A DNA stretch of 64,000 nt from Pseudoalteromonas sp. DL-6 (GCF_004328665.1 NZ_CP019770.1:3038001-3102000); one strand, 5' to 3'; positions 45,751 to 57,578 are shown, numbered from the stretch's first letter. Notes: generated by a model from the sequence alone, not told the origin. Numbers and translations: made by a program.

Positions 45751-46983
45751 CTAACCACGACGCCCATCAACACGACGCCGCGTTAATATAGGAGTGCAGT
45801 GAATTAAAAATAATAAAAAGGCCAGTAACCAAAGCACAGCACTGATCTGCCAAGCTAGGTGTGGCCCAATAAAAGACGGGAGAAAAGCACGAATAATTGC
45901 GGCACTAAACACCAATGCAAATGCAAGATTCATAAAACCAGGAATACTAAGTGAGCGACCGGTATGTCCTAGTGATACCCGTGTCATCATGGCTAAAATC
46001 ATCATGCCGATACCACCAATAGTGATAAAATGCAGAGCGTCTTTAAACAGTATTGCACTGCTGTAAAAACTGATTGCCACTAACATTAAACCTATACCTA
46101 AAGCTAAATACGCAAAGTGTAACGACCATAATAATGGGACTTTTAAGACTTGCTTGTTCCACCAGCAAACACCGCGAACTAAATGCAAAAACGCTGCACT
46201 CATCACAACTAGTGTCGGGTTAATTACAGTGAAAAATAATTTACTAATAAAAAATAATGCTATCGCCAATACCGATAAGTATAAAATAGCTTTATCTATG
46301 TTTGGTGTGCGTACCTGCTTAGATAAGCCCAGCCCTTTGGCAGTAAAAAAGGGTAATACACGCCCAGCTACAACCCCCACCAACAAGCTTATAACCAGTA
46401 CTGCGGTATCAACCATCGCCAGCGCTAGCTGCGTTTGGTTTTTTAGCACTAGTATTAAATACAACATATTGAGCGTACATAAAAATGAAAGAATAAATAA
46501 AAACAAGTAGTTGCGTTTACTGCTCGCTTTTATCAACATGCTGGCTAACACTATAATTACCGAGAGCCACCAAATAACTTGTAAAATCAGTACCGCATAA
46601 ACATTAAACTGATCAATGCTAGGCACAACTACAAAAAAACTAAGCCGTGCACTAAGCCATATTAGGCTAAGCCACATCAATGGTTTACCGTTAATACTTG
46701 CAACACCGGTCCATGTTTGTGCTGCAGTAAGTAAAAAGCCAGCCACAACCACGCCCGCAAAACCAAATAACATTTCATGTGCATGCCACAAATTAGCAGG
46801 CATAGCTAAATGCCACTGTGCATCGCCACTTAAAATAAGTAACCAATAACCCACAGATAAACACGCTAGTGAGCCACCCGCTAAAAAAAAGGGTCTAAAC
46901 GCCAACATCCATAATGACCATTGCGATACTTGATGAAATGCGACCTGCGCTAGCATAGGTTCGGCTAAATTTATGGGCTTCAT
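45751..46983 (-). CDS. nnrS: NnrS family heme-copper membrane protein
   Basis: A 410-residue protein with about twelve membrane segments. The NnrS pattern RPFFLAGG near residue 30, NLWHAHEMLFGF and HFITIGGIGMMILAMMTRVSLGHTGR are present. NnrS protects cells against NO-related stress, probably by limiting formation of dinitrosyl iron complexes. Its ATG overlaps the upstream gene's stop as TAATG. In Vibrio cholerae nnrS and hmp are both under NorR. Confidence 0.95.
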   Translation of the reverse strand: MKPINLAEPMLAQVAFHQVSQWSLWMLAFRPFFLAGGSLACLSVGYWLLILSGDAQWHLAMPANLWHAHEMLFGFAGVVVAGFLLTAAQTWTGVASINGKPLMWLSLIWLSARLSFFVVVPSIDQFNVYAVLILQVIWWLSVIIVLASMLIKASSKRNYLFLFILSFLCTLNMLYLILVLKNQTQLALAMVDTAVLVISLLVGVVAGRVLPFFTAKGLGLSKQVRTPNIDKAILYLSVLAIALFFISKLFFTVINPTLVVMSAAFLHLVRGVCWWNKQVLKVPLLWSLHFAYLALGIGLMLVAISFYSSAILFKDALHFITIGGIGMMILAMMTRVSLGHTGRSLSIPGFMNLAFALVFSAAIIRAFLPSFIGPHLAWQISAVLWLLAFLLFLIHCTPILTRRRVDGRRG

Positions 46984-47249
46984 TAGCGCCCCTCCTGCCC
47001 CAGCCCATGCTGCGCCACACAGCGCAGTACGTAACTCACTTTGACAATAGCCGCGAGGACAATCGTGCTAATGTGTGCAAAAATTTGTACCGGTATCGAA
47101 AAATAGCCTGCATAGGGATAACTTATTAACAGCGTAATCAACACCCCAAATACGCTAATACATAGCACCTTATTTGCATGAGATAGCAAACGGTAATACA
47201 GAGAATTAGACTCCACTGAATAATTAACCTGCTCTAAGAAAGTACTGCC
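46983..47249 (-). CDS. small two-TM membrane protein of the nnrS-hmp operon
   Basis: An 88-residue protein with two hydrophobic segments (about 27-45 and 50-72) and a charged C-terminus ending HGLGQEGR. No recognised domain. The frame opens at 47384, but the ATG at 47249 has a GGGG site six bases upstream and gives a membrane protein without the improbable Cys-rich extension; that extension also runs through the predicted promoter. First gene of the NO-response operon. Confidence 0.7.
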   Translation of the reverse strand, partial: GSTFLEQVNYSVESNSLYYRLLSHANKVLCISVFGVLITLLISYPYAGYFSIPVQIFAHISTIVLAAIVKVSYVLRCVAQHGLGQEGR

Positions 47250-47287
47250 CATAACAACCCCAATAACTGCTTTCGTTATTTTGTCAT

Positions 47288-47304
47288 TACACAGACCATG
47301 CCAA
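47288..47304 (-). promoter_or_regulatory. possible sigma-54 promoter for the nnrS-hmp operon
   Basis: On the minus strand TTGGCATG-N4-GTGTA resembles YTGGCACG-N4-TTGCW with the -24 GG intact but GT in place of the usual -12 GC. It is 39-55 bases before the operon's first start codon, with two NorR-type sites about 60 and 100 bases further upstream. Confidence 0.45.
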
Positions 47305-47357
47305 TTAAATAAACACTTTAAATTCAATGCATTATTTAATTTCACTTTACAAAAAGA

Positions 47358-47368
47358 GTCTTTATGAC
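47358..47368. promoter_or_regulatory. NorR-type binding site 1
   Basis: GTCTTTATGAC matches GT-N7-AC, and is a GTC-N5-GAC inverted repeat. It lies in the norR-nnrS divergent region, 60 bases upstream of the candidate sigma-54 promoter. Confidence 0.6.
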
Positions 47369-47400
47369 CTACTATAAAAACCAATAAAATACACTAATAG

Positions 47401-47411
47401 GTCATTTTGAC
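47401..47411. promoter_or_regulatory. NorR-type binding site 2, abutting norR start
   Basis: GTCATTTTGAC matches GT-N7-AC and is the same GTC-N5-GAC repeat as site 1, 43 bases apart. It ends at the base before the norR ATG, so NorR bound here could block its own expression. Confidence 0.65.
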
Positions 47412-48977
47412 ATGAACCAACAACTCAACCTGACTCAAGTTGCCTTGGAGCTTGCACAAAGCACCTTACATGCGCACAGTTTCGAGCAACTTTTAGCCAC
47501 GGTTGAACGTGTTATTCCAAGTGATGCTAGCGCCTTGTTAATTCGCCAAGGCGAGCAATTAAAGCCTTTAGCGATTAAAGGTTTAATGCCTGATAGCTTA
47601 GGCAGGCGTTTTAATATTGCAGAGCATCCTCGTCTTGATGCTATTTGTAATCACCGCTTGGCACTGCAATTTGCACATGACTGCCCGCTTCCAGACCCAT
47701 ATGACGGCTTACTACTAGCTAAAACCGGTGATATTCCAGTGCATGCCTGCTTAGGTTTACCGCTTTACGATAAAGATTCGCTGCTTGGTATTCTGACCTT
47801 TGATAGCCTAAACGCTGATGCGTTTGACGGCATTACCGCTGATACACTCAACACCTTACAAACCTTGTGCAGTGCGCACTTTAAAACCGCCCTAGAGCTT
47901 GCCCATTACAAACAACATGCCCAGCACTCAAGTGAATTAGTACAAGCGTTAAACCGTGAGGCACTTAAACGTGATGGTGGTGAAATTATTGGCCAAAGCC
48001 CAGTAATACAAACGCTTAAAAATGAGATAAAACTAGTTGCGGCATCAAACTTTAGCGTCCTTATTTTAGGTGATACTGGGGTTGGCAAAGAATTGGTGGC
48101 GCGTAATATTCACTTGCATTCAGCACGTAAAGATCAGCCATTAATTCATTTAAACTGTGCGTCTCTGCCTGAAAACCTCGCCGAAAGTGAATTTTTTGGC
48201 CATGCAAAAGGCGCCTTTACGGGTGCGCAAAATGCTCGCCAAGGTAAGTTTCAATTAGCCGATGGCGGTACCTTATTTTTGGATGAAATAGGCGAGCTAC
48301 CACTGGCAATGCAAAGTAAATTACTACGGGTACTGCAAAGTGGCGAAGTACAAACCGTTGGTGAAGATGAACTTAAATATGTTGATGTTAGAGTGATTGC
48401 AGCCACTAACCGTGACTTAAAACACGAAGTTGAACAGGGACGATTTCGCGCCGACTTATACCACCGCCTAAGTGTGTACCCGCTGAGTGTGGCGCCGTTA
48501 AAAGCCCGTGATGAAGATGTTATTTTATTAGCCGGTTATTTTTTGGAAAAAACAGCTCGAAAGCTTGCCATTAAACAGTTAAAACTCAGCATTGAAACGC
48601 AATTACTGCTTAAAAAATATGACTGGCCTGGCAATGTAAGAGAGCTGGAACATGTTATTAATCGCGCCGCATTAAAAGCTAAACAGTATCAATGGCAACA
48701 ACCAATTATTACTATTGAGCCAGAGCATTGTGAGCTAAATTTAAGCGCTATTAATACTTTTGCACTTGAACACTCAAACCAGCTTGCAACCACACCTTTG
48801 GCAAACAACATTTCGTTAAAGCAAGCCACCGATACTTACACTCAGCAACTTATTATACAGCAACTTCAACAGCATAATTATAACTGGGCAAGCACAGCCC
48901 GTAGTTTGCAGGTCGACCGCGCTAACTTAACGCGGCTAGCCAAGCGCTTAGGTATTTCAGTTAAAAAATCAATCTAA
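47412..48977 (+). CDS. norR: NO-responsive sigma-54 activator NorR
   Basis: A bacterial enhancer-binding protein of 521 residues: an N-terminal GAF domain (about 20-170) that binds NO through non-heme iron in NorR, a AAA+ domain (about 190-420) with Walker A GDTGVGKE and the sigma-54-contacting GAFTGA in [17 protein letters not shown], and a C-terminal Fis-type helix-turn-helix. It is divergent from the small membrane protein-nnrS-hmp operon, which it probably activates. Confidence 0.95.
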   Translation: MNQQLNLTQVALELAQSTLHAHSFEQLLATVERVIPSDASALLIRQGEQLKPLAIKGLMPDSLGRRFNIAEHPRLDAICNHRLALQFAHDCPLPDPYDGLLLAKTGDIPVHACLGLPLYDKDSLLGILTFDSLNADAFDGITADTLNTLQTLCSAHFKTALELAHYKQHAQHSSELVQALNREALKRDGGEIIGQSPVIQTLKNEIKLVAASNFSVLILGDTGVGKELVARNIHLHSARKDQPLIHLNCASLPENLAESEFFGHAKGAFTGAQNARQGKFQLADGGTLFLDEIGELPLAMQSKLLRVLQSGEVQTVGEDELKYVDVRVIAATNRDLKHEVEQGRFRADLYHRLSVYPLSVAPLKARDEDVILLAGYFLEKTARKLAIKQLKLSIETQLLLKKYDWPGNVRELEHVINRAALKAKQYQWQQPIITIEPEHCELNLSAINTFALEHSNQLATTPLANNISLKQATDTYTQQLIIQQLQQHNYNWASTARSLQVDRANLTRLAKRLGISVKKSI

Positions 48978-48980
48978 TAC

Positions 48981-49877
48981 TTAACTTAATTTACGCTGCT
49001 TAAAATAAGTTTTTAATAACTGACTAAACGCTTGCACTTTCGCAGTACGATGCACTAAATGATGCGTCACTAACCATAAGTCAGTAGGCCAACTTAGTTC
49101 GTTAGGTAATACAGGGACTAAATCAGGGTATTGCGCTGCAACATCATGCTGTAATCCGCCAATCCCTAGCCCCTTAACGATGGCGCGAGTGGCCTCTGAG
49201 GTTTCTGATACTCTAAGTTTAACTTGCGACGGAGGAATATTTTCATCAACCCATGCAAAATAAGGCACTTTGCCATTATAACCAGCAACTCCTGACACAA
49301 AATTATGCAGCGAAAGTTGTGCTAACGTTTGTGGCAAGCCATAACGATTTATGTAGTGTTTTGAAGCATAAAACCCTGACGAGAGTGCCGCTAAATGCTG
49401 AGCAATATAATCACCTTCATCCGGTCTGGGCCCTGCTCTTACAGCGATATGCGCTTGGCCATGGTCTAAACGCAAACGCTTTTGATCCATAATCACTTGT
49501 AATTGCACTTGCGGATGCAAGGTTTGAAACTGCTCGCATACCTCACTTAATACATCAATAAAGCCACTCACAGTGGTAAGTAACAAACTACCTTGTAAGG
49601 TGCTATCTGCAGCAATTATATCGTTATGTAAGCGCTCTAGCTCACCATTAATTGCTTGTGCTGTGGTAAATAACTTAGCGCCAATCTCTGTGACTTTGTA
49701 GCCACGAGCATGGCGATGGAATAATCGCGCATTTAAGCTTTTCTCTAAGTTATTTATTCGCCTGAGCACTGTACTGTGATGAACATCTAGCGCTTCGGCT
49801 GCTGCAGTTAAAGTGCCTAAACGCGCCACTTCATAAGCAACCTTAAGATCTTGCCAATCATCAAATTGAATTGCCAT
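48981..49877 (-). CDS. LysR-family transcriptional regulator
   Basis: The 298-residue protein has an N-terminal winged helix (about 5-65; LGTLTAAAEALDVHHSTVLRRINNLEKSL) and a C-terminal periplasmic-binding-like effector domain. It faces an FMN reductase gene 117 bases away, the usual LysR arrangement, so that gene is the likely target. The ATG at 49877 is preferred to a GTG three codons earlier. Effector unknown. Confidence 0.9.
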   Translation of the reverse strand: MAIQFDDWQDLKVAYEVARLGTLTAAAEALDVHHSTVLRRINNLEKSLNARLFHRHARGYKVTEIGAKLFTTAQAINGELERLHNDIIAADSTLQGSLLLTTVSGFIDVLSEVCEQFQTLHPQVQLQVIMDQKRLRLDHGQAHIAVRAGPRPDEGDYIAQHLAALSSGFYASKHYINRYGLPQTLAQLSLHNFVSGVAGYNGKVPYFAWVDENIPPSQVKLRVSETSEATRAIVKGLGIGGLQHDVAAQYPDLVPVLPNELSWPTDLWLVTHHLVHRTAKVQAFSQLLKTYFKQRKLS

Positions 49878-49895
49878 GGTAACCACTTTTCAAGT

Positions 49896-49911
49896 TGTGC
49901 ATATACGCACA
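49896..49911. promoter_or_regulatory. possible LysR operator
   Basis: TGTGC-N6-GCACA, an inverted repeat with only two central mismatches, lies between the LysR start (19 bases) and the FMN reductase start (84 bases) and includes the T-N11-A pattern of LysR sites. Confidence 0.4.
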
Positions 49912-49994
49912 TAAGTTTTGCGTTTATTTGGCTTTTCTGCAAGTAATTATTTGTTAAAGTCACTGCTATACACAATCAACATTAGGATCAGCTC

Positions 49995-50561
49995 ATGACT
50001 ACACCAAAAATTATTGCCCTAGCAGGTAGCTTACGTAAAGACAGCTTCAATCAAAAACTTATTAATGAAGCAGCGCGTTTTGCTTTAGAAGGTGGCGCTG
50101 AAGTGGAAGTGATTAAACTTGCAGACTTAGCCATACCTATGTTTGATGAAGATCTCGAGGCACAAGGCACACCTGCCGGCGTACAACAATTAAAAGACAA
50201 GCTACGCACAGCCGATGGTATTTTATTGGCTAGCCCAGAATATAATGGCTCTATTACTGCGGTGTTAAAAAATGCCATTGATTGGGCATCGCGCACCGAA
50301 CAAGGCGCAGAGCCAGCATTTGCAAATAAAGTAACCGCGTTATATGCAGCGTCACCAGGTGGGCTTGGCGGCTTACGTGGTTTAAATCATGTGCGTGATA
50401 TTTTATCAGGCATTGGCAGCTTAGTATTAGCTAACCAACTGGCAGTACCGGCTATTCATACTTTATTAGACGAAAACGGCCGTATTAACGACCCCGCTAC
50501 CGCTGAAAAAGTGGCCGGCCTTGCACAGCAGTTAGTTAGCGTAGCAAGTAAGCTAAAATAA
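49995..50561 (+). CDS. NADPH-dependent FMN reductase
   Basis: A 188-residue flavodoxin-fold protein. IIALAGSLRKDSFNQKLI is the phosphate loop for FMN and ASPEYNGSITAVLKNAIDW the family's second signature, as in SsuE/ChrR-like quinone or azo reductases. It could reduce flavins, quinones or chromate; the substrate is not evident. Divergent from the LysR gene. Confidence 0.92.
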   Translation: MTTPKIIALAGSLRKDSFNQKLINEAARFALEGGAEVEVIKLADLAIPMFDEDLEAQGTPAGVQQLKDKLRTADGILLASPEYNGSITAVLKNAIDWASRTEQGAEPAFANKVTALYAASPGGLGGLRGLNHVRDILSGIGSLVLANQLAVPAIHTLLDENGRINDPATAEKVAGLAQQLVSVASKLK

Positions 50562-50568
50562 GCAGTGG

Positions 50569-51012
50569 CTATAACTTTGTTGCTGCAAGCTTTGCAGCAA
50601 TAAAGTCTTCATGGGTAACATACAACAAGTTTGCAACGCGACGAATAACGTATTCTTCTTGTGGATCAAGTTCACCGTCTGCGTACGCTAAGCGCCAAAG
50701 CAGTTCAACTATTTCAATGCGCTGCTTTGCACTGCATTGATTATTAATTTGCTTTGAAAATTGAAAATAATCAATGGCATCATCTAAACTTGAGCTTGCT
50801 TGTTCGGTTAACTCATCAACTGCTTCATCAGTTAAATCAAAATATTTTTTTAATGTCAGACTTAGCGTATGTTGTTCATCTGCCTGTAAGTCGTTATCCG
50901 CTCGCATAACCTCAATTAATAACGCGGCAACCGCTGTTTTTAAATCATGTTGTTCAATATCATAATCTTGCTGATCAATACTCGAAAAAAGCTGTTTAAT
51001 TTGTTTGAACAT
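50569..51012 (-). CDS. TerB-family protein
   Basis: A 147-residue all-helical cytoplasmic protein of the TerB family (tellurite-resistance/DjlA N-terminal fold). The EVMRADNDLQADEQHTL and LLWRLAYADGELDPQEEYVIRRVANLL segments are the paired acidic helices typical of the fold, and may bind metal. The ATG at 51012 is preferred, with AAGGGG seven bases upstream. No other ter gene is near. Function unknown in this single-gene context. Confidence 0.82.
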   Translation of the reverse strand: MFKQIKQLFSSIDQQDYDIEQHDLKTAVAALLIEVMRADNDLQADEQHTLSLTLKKYFDLTDEAVDELTEQASSSLDDAIDYFQFSKQINNQCSAKQRIEIVELLWRLAYADGELDPQEEYVIRRVANLLYVTHEDFIAAKLAATKL

Positions 51013-51107
51013 CACATTTCCCCTTTTTGGGTGTTAGACTTATATCATAACGGGTGTAATAGGTATGCTGATCACACTACCCAATATCAAGATGGAGTTA
51101 AAGGTTT

Positions 51108-51488
51108 ATGAGCAGAAAAGCCAATCATTATCTATATGGAAGTATTAGCTGGATGTTATTAACAGCATGTTTGAATGTGTCGGCAGAGCAAGCTGAAATG
51201 CAGCGACTATATGACTTTGATGAAAAGGTGCATTACAAACAAACGCAAATAGACACTAACAACTATCACCTAGAAATACAGTCTGACGACTACTCGCACT
51301 TTAAAAACCAAAGTGTTTTTTTATTGCGCCACGCAAACCGTTTATGTCGCGATAATCCTTTTATGTTAAAAGTAACCGAAGGTGTGCAAGAGTATGAACG
51401 TTTTCCAACTAAGCCACGCGCTTATCAGCCACCGCTCAGTGTATTTGTGCAGTGTGAAATGCCTGCAGAAAAAACCTCAAAAAAATAA
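51108..51488 (+). CDS. exported protein of unknown function
   Basis: A 126-residue protein with a signal sequence (about 8-26, ending NVSAEQ) and an otherwise hydrophilic mature part with two Cys residues (LCRDNPF and VQCEMP) that could form a disulphide. No motif recognised. It starts 95 bases beyond the divergent TerB-like gene, with a GGAG/AAAGG region upstream. Confidence 0.6.
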   Translation: MSRKANHYLYGSISWMLLTACLNVSAEQAEMQRLYDFDEKVHYKQTQIDTNNYHLEIQSDDYSHFKNQSVFLLRHANRLCRDNPFMLKVTEGVQEYERFPTKPRAYQPPLSVFVQCEMPAEKTSKK

Positions 51489-51545
51489 CACCTCGTTATT
51501 TTCAGTAAAACCACTGAGTATTAAAATAGCCTGTGGTTTTACTGA
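51481..51545. terminator. pair of inverted repeats between convergent genes
   Basis: AAAATAAC/GTTATTTT with a five-base loop (51481-51501) and, overlapping, the 14-base perfect repeat TTCAGTAAAACCAC/GTGGTTTTACTGAA with an 18-base loop (51500-51545). Together they fill the 65-base space between two stop codons and probably form the terminator. Confidence 0.6.
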
Positions 51546-51553
51546 AGCTGAAT

Positions 51554-52150
51554 TTAGTTAACGCTATATCCCCACGGCGCAGCCGGTGGTGTGATAGGTT
51601 TAGTTAAATCAAAATCCACACGGAATTCGCGACCTTGGCGAATAAGTCTATAAGTGAACTGTTCAGGGTAAATATACATTTGCCATGTATTGCCAACAGA
51701 TTGTGGTATGCCTTGGCTAACAAATAACTCTTTTGAATACTGATCAGCAGGGAATGATTGCATATTAGTAAAACCCGCATCCAAAGTATGACCGCCATAC
51801 ATAGTAGACACATCATCACTGCCATCTTTATGGCGATGATCGTGCTTTAGACTCAACCCACTGCCCGTTTTAGTAATGATCCACGTACGTGAGGCGTCAT
51901 CACCCACATGAAACGGAACTTGTAGCTCACGTTCATTACACTTACGCACATGCATAACTAACTTTTTATCGGCAAATGAACTCGGTCCTGTGGCGTTATC
52001 AACCGTTACTTTACCCTCAAAAGCTTTACCGCAATGTGCTGCTATGTTGTCAAAAAAGCCATCATGGCTTGGAATTGAGACTAAAGGCGCTGGGCGAGCT
52101 AATGCAGCGGTTGATGCAAGCATTAGTGCTGCAGCTGTTAATAATTTCAT
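51554..52150 (-). CDS. exported protein of unknown function
   Basis: A 198-residue protein with signal peptide MKLLTAAALMLASTAALA. The mature part has a His/Asp-rich stretch, LKHDHRHKDGSDDVSTMYGGH, that might bind metal, and two Cys (AHCGKAF, RKCNERE). I do not recognise a family. It is alone on its strand, with an AT-rich 221-base region upstream in which I see no clear operator. Confidence 0.72.
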   Translation of the reverse strand: MKLLTAAALMLASTAALARPAPLVSIPSHDGFFDNIAAHCGKAFEGKVTVDNATGPSSFADKKLVMHVRKCNERELQVPFHVGDDASRTWIITKTGSGLSLKHDHRHKDGSDDVSTMYGGHTLDAGFTNMQSFPADQYSKELFVSQGIPQSVGNTWQMYIYPEQFTYRLIRQGREFRVDFDLTKPITPPAAPWGYSVN

Positions 52151-52371
52151 AATGTATCCCTAAACATGTAAAAAATTAGCTTAGCGTTTAAACAAACACA
52201 AAGACAGTAATCACGATGAACAGCAATAAAAAATAAAACTAGGAATAGATCTTTGCTTTAATTAATTGGTTAAAAATATCGCTTGAAAGAGTATAAGAAA
52301 TTAAATATCGTTGATTAATAAAGGTAGGTAATTAAACACAAACTCAGTTTTAGCACGGAGCACATATATAG

Positions 52372-52665
52372 ATGGAGAACTATATCGGCCTAGTAATCAT
52401 CGTATTACTATTAATTATTCAAAATCGCTACACTTTGCACATATATCAATATCTTGCTAAGCATTATCCAGAACAATGGGAAAAGCTATCACAAAATTCA
52501 TTAGGCGGTTCACCCTATGCCAATCTTGCTGAGTCATTTAAAGATGGTTTTTTTTCGACAATCAATGACTCAAAAGTAGTTCACTATCACAAATTTAAAA
52601 CCCTCAATTTATTAGTAATGGTAATTATTGCGTGTACAGGCCTGTTGCATGCATTCTTAACATAA
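52372..52665 (+). CDS. small two-TM protein, UspB-like topology
   Basis: A 97-residue protein with membrane segments at both ends (about 4-20 and 77-95) and a soluble loop with a YPEQWEKLSQNSLGGSPYANLAESF pattern around residues 34-58. The topology resembles universal stress protein B (UspB) but similarity is not obvious. A GGAG lies 12 bases before the ATG. Confidence 0.55.
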   Translation: MENYIGLVIIVLLLIIQNRYTLHIYQYLAKHYPEQWEKLSQNSLGGSPYANLAESFKDGFFSTINDSKVVHYHKFKTLNLLVMVIIACTGLLHAFLT

Positions 52666-52670
52666 AGTAA

Positions 52671-52697
52671 CAAAAAAAGCGCAACCTAAGTTGCGCT
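52671..52697 (-). terminator. terminator of the leu operon
   Basis: AGCGCAAC pairs with GTTGCGCT around CTAA, and on the minus strand a seven-T run follows, 22 bases past the leuD stop. Confidence 0.9.
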
Positions 52698-52718
52698 CAA
52701 GTTTCATATGTAAAAGTG

Positions 52719-53318
52719 TTACTGCCAAGGACGCTCAGCGGCAAGTTTTGCTTCAAACGCATCAATTTGCGGATTCAGGGTCTCGGTTACACCGATAAAG
52801 TCTAAGCCACTTAATAAACGCTCTTTCACGTCTTTGCGAATATCAAAGCTGATTGGCGCAAATTTATTGCTGCGCAATTGCTGGTTTTCTAAATCCACAT
52901 CAATGTGAATATCGTCATGCCGCTCACTTAACACAAATAACTCTTCCAGCGTTTGCGCTGGCAATGCAATAGCAAGCATTTGGTTATTACCACAGTTATT
53001 AAAGAAAATATCAGCAAAGCTTTCAGCCAAAATCACTTCAAAACCATATTGTTTAAGCGCCCATGGTGCGTGCTCGCGTGATGAGCCACAACCAAAATTA
53101 TCGCGCGTTAATAATATTTGCGCACCTTGGTAACAAGGACGATTTAAAATAAATTCAGGGTTTGGCTCGCCATTATCTAAATAACGCCAATCGTAAAATA
53201 GCGCAGCATCAAATCCATCACGGCTGGTTGAAGTTAAAAACTGCTTAGGAATAATTTGGTCGGTATCGACATTGTTTTTATCAAGTGGGGCCATTAAGCC
53301 GCTAAAATAAATGCTCAT
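52719..53318 (-). CDS. leuD: 3-isopropylmalate dehydratase small subunit
   Basis: With LeuC it isomerises 2-isopropylmalate to 3-isopropylmalate. The 199-residue protein has the aconitase swivel domain with NVDTDQIIPKQFL and NFGCGSSREHAPWAL. Its ATG overlaps the leuC stop by one base (TAATG), favouring equal synthesis of both subunits. Last gene of the operon. Confidence 0.98.
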   Translation of the reverse strand: MSIYFSGLMAPLDKNNVDTDQIIPKQFLTSTSRDGFDAALFYDWRYLDNGEPNPEFILNRPCYQGAQILLTRDNFGCGSSREHAPWALKQYGFEVILAESFADIFFNNCGNNQMLAIALPAQTLEELFVLSERHDDIHIDVDLENQQLRSNKFAPISFDIRKDVKERLLSGLDFIGVTETLNPQIDAFEAKLAAERPWQ

Positions 53319-54718
53319 TAGGCTTCTCCTCTAATATCAACAAAGTGGCCATGTATTGCTGCTGCTGCCGCCATTGCAGGACTCACTAAGTGTGTACGCC
53401 CGCCTCGCCCTTGGCGTCCTTCAAAATTACGGTTAGATGTAGATGCACAGCGTTTACCTGCGCCTAAACGGTCGTCATTCATTGCTAAACACATAGAACA
53501 ACCCGGCTCACGCCATTCAAACCCTGCAGCTTTAAATATATCGGCAAGGCCTTCATCTTCTGCTTGCTGTTTAACCAAACCTGAGCCCGGCACAATTAAT
53601 GCCTCAACGCCAGCAACCACTTGCTTGCCTTCAACAATTTTTGCTGCGGCGCGTAAATCTTCAATGCGACTGTTGGTGCATGAGCCAATAAATACTGTGT
53701 CTACTTTGGCAGTTGATAACTTATCGCCCGCTTTTAAACCCATGTATTTAAGTGCACTACGAATAGCATCAGCTTTAATTAAATCGGTTTCTTTGTCTGG
53801 ATCTGGAATACATTCGTCAACGCCAATCACTTGCTCTGGGTTAGTCCCCCAGGTGATCTGTGGTTGAATATTAGCGGCATCTAGTTCTACCTCTAAGTCA
53901 AAGGTTGCGCCATCATCAGTTTTTAAGGTTTCCCAGTAGGCAACAGCGGCATCAAAATCAGCGCCTTTTGGTGCAAACGGGCGCCCTTTTAAGTAGTCAT
54001 ACGTTACCTTGTCTGGGGCAATTAAACCGGCCTTGGCACCCATTTCAATACTCATGTTACATAGCGTCATACGCGCTTCCATTGATAACGCTTCAATGCC
54101 TTCACCACAAAATTCAGCCACATAACCCGTACCACCAGCAGTGCCTAGTTTACCTATAACCGCCATAATTAAATCTTTAGCCGTTACTGTTGGGCGTAAC
54201 ACACCGTTAATTTGAATTTTTAACGACTTAGCCTTTTTTTGCTGTAGCGTTTGCGTAGCTAATACGTGCTCAACTTCTGAGGTTCCAATACCATGGGCAA
54301 GCGCTCCAAACGCGCCATGGGTTGAGGTATGGCTATCGCCACATACTATGGTGGTGCCTGGCAAAGTAATCCCTTGTTCTGGGCCAATCACATGCACAAT
54401 ACCTTGGTTTACTGAATTTAAGTCGTACAGCAAAATGCCAAATTCTTTGCAGTTTGCATCCAGTGCCATTAGTTGATTTTTAGAGACTTCGCTGGCTGCA
54501 TCTAATGAACGGCTTTTAGTTGAAACATTATGATCCATGGTGGCAATGGTTTTTTCTGGACAGCGCACTTTACGATTTTTTTCACGTAAACCTGCAAATG
54601 CTTGTGGTGACGTCACCTCATGTACTAAATGACGGTCAATATAAAGTAAATCGGTTTGCTCATTAATGCTGGCAACCGTGTGTGCTTGCCAAATTTTATT
54701 GTATAAGGTTTGGGCCAC
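53318..54718 (-). CDS. leuC: 3-isopropylmalate dehydratase large subunit
   Basis: The 4Fe-4S subunit of the dehydratase, 466 residues. Cluster Cys residues appear in FIGSCTNSR and GCSMCLAMN. The family's [12 protein letters not shown] motif is present. It lies 56 bases after leuB, the longest gap within the operon, and is coupled to leuD. Confidence 0.98.
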   Translation of the reverse strand: MAQTLYNKIWQAHTVASINEQTDLLYIDRHLVHEVTSPQAFAGLREKNRKVRCPEKTIATMDHNVSTKSRSLDAASEVSKNQLMALDANCKEFGILLYDLNSVNQGIVHVIGPEQGITLPGTTIVCGDSHTSTHGAFGALAHGIGTSEVEHVLATQTLQQKKAKSLKIQINGVLRPTVTAKDLIMAVIGKLGTAGGTGYVAEFCGEGIEALSMEARMTLCNMSIEMGAKAGLIAPDKVTYDYLKGRPFAPKGADFDAAVAYWETLKTDDGATFDLEVELDAANIQPQITWGTNPEQVIGVDECIPDPDKETDLIKADAIRSALKYMGLKAGDKLSTAKVDTVFIGSCTNSRIEDLRAAAKIVEGKQVVAGVEALIVPGSGLVKQQAEDEGLADIFKAAGFEWREPGCSMCLAMNDDRLGAGKRCASTSNRNFEGRQGRGGRTHLVSPAMAAAAAIHGHFVDIRGEA

Positions 54719-54774
54719 TTGCTAACTCCCTGATCTGATTGAGCCACAGCCTAACGGTGCTGTGGCTTTAATAA

Positions 54775-57401
<2,627 letters not shown>

Positions 57402-57459
57402 AACTGCCCCTCAATTGCTGTATTACCCAAATTTCGATTTATCCCTGCAGCGAGATAAA

Positions 57460-57485
57460 AAAAACCCCGCGGTTGCGGGGTTTTT
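57460..57485 (-). terminator. leu attenuator terminator
   Basis: AAAAACCCCGC pairs perfectly with GCGGGGTTTTT around GGTT, followed on the minus strand by an eight-T run, between the leader peptide and leuA. The RNA's 5' arm CCCCGC can alternatively pair with GCGGGG inside the leader-peptide codons (57515-57520), which would act as antiterminator. Confidence 0.9.
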
Positions 57486-57509
57486 AATGTTTAACTCAAT
57501 GCAAACACA

Positions 57510-57578
57510 CTAATCCCCGCTCACTTGCCACAGCAGTAAGAGGTTTAGGTTTAGTGTAATTAAGCGAATAGTTTGCAT
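57510..57578 (-). CDS. leuL: leucine operon leader peptide
   Basis: A 22-codon frame beginning MQTIRL and ending WQVSGD, with seven leucines, four in a row near the middle (codons CTC TTA CTG CTG). The leader ends 24 bases before the attenuator hairpin. The last three sense codons include GCGGGG, complementary to the terminator's 5' arm, so a ribosome stalled at the leucines would leave it free to form an antiterminator; a ribosome that reads to the stop would cover it and let the terminator form. This is classic leucine attenuation. The weak AAGAAAACAG ribosome site is the only soft point. Confidence 0.88.
   Translation of the reverse strand: MQTIRLITLNLNLLLLWQVSGD

Noticed and set aside
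47250..47384. N-terminal extension of the nnrS-operon small protein
   Set aside because: The added 45 residues would include the candidate sigma-54 promoter and NorR region, and the internal ATG has a ribosome-binding site.
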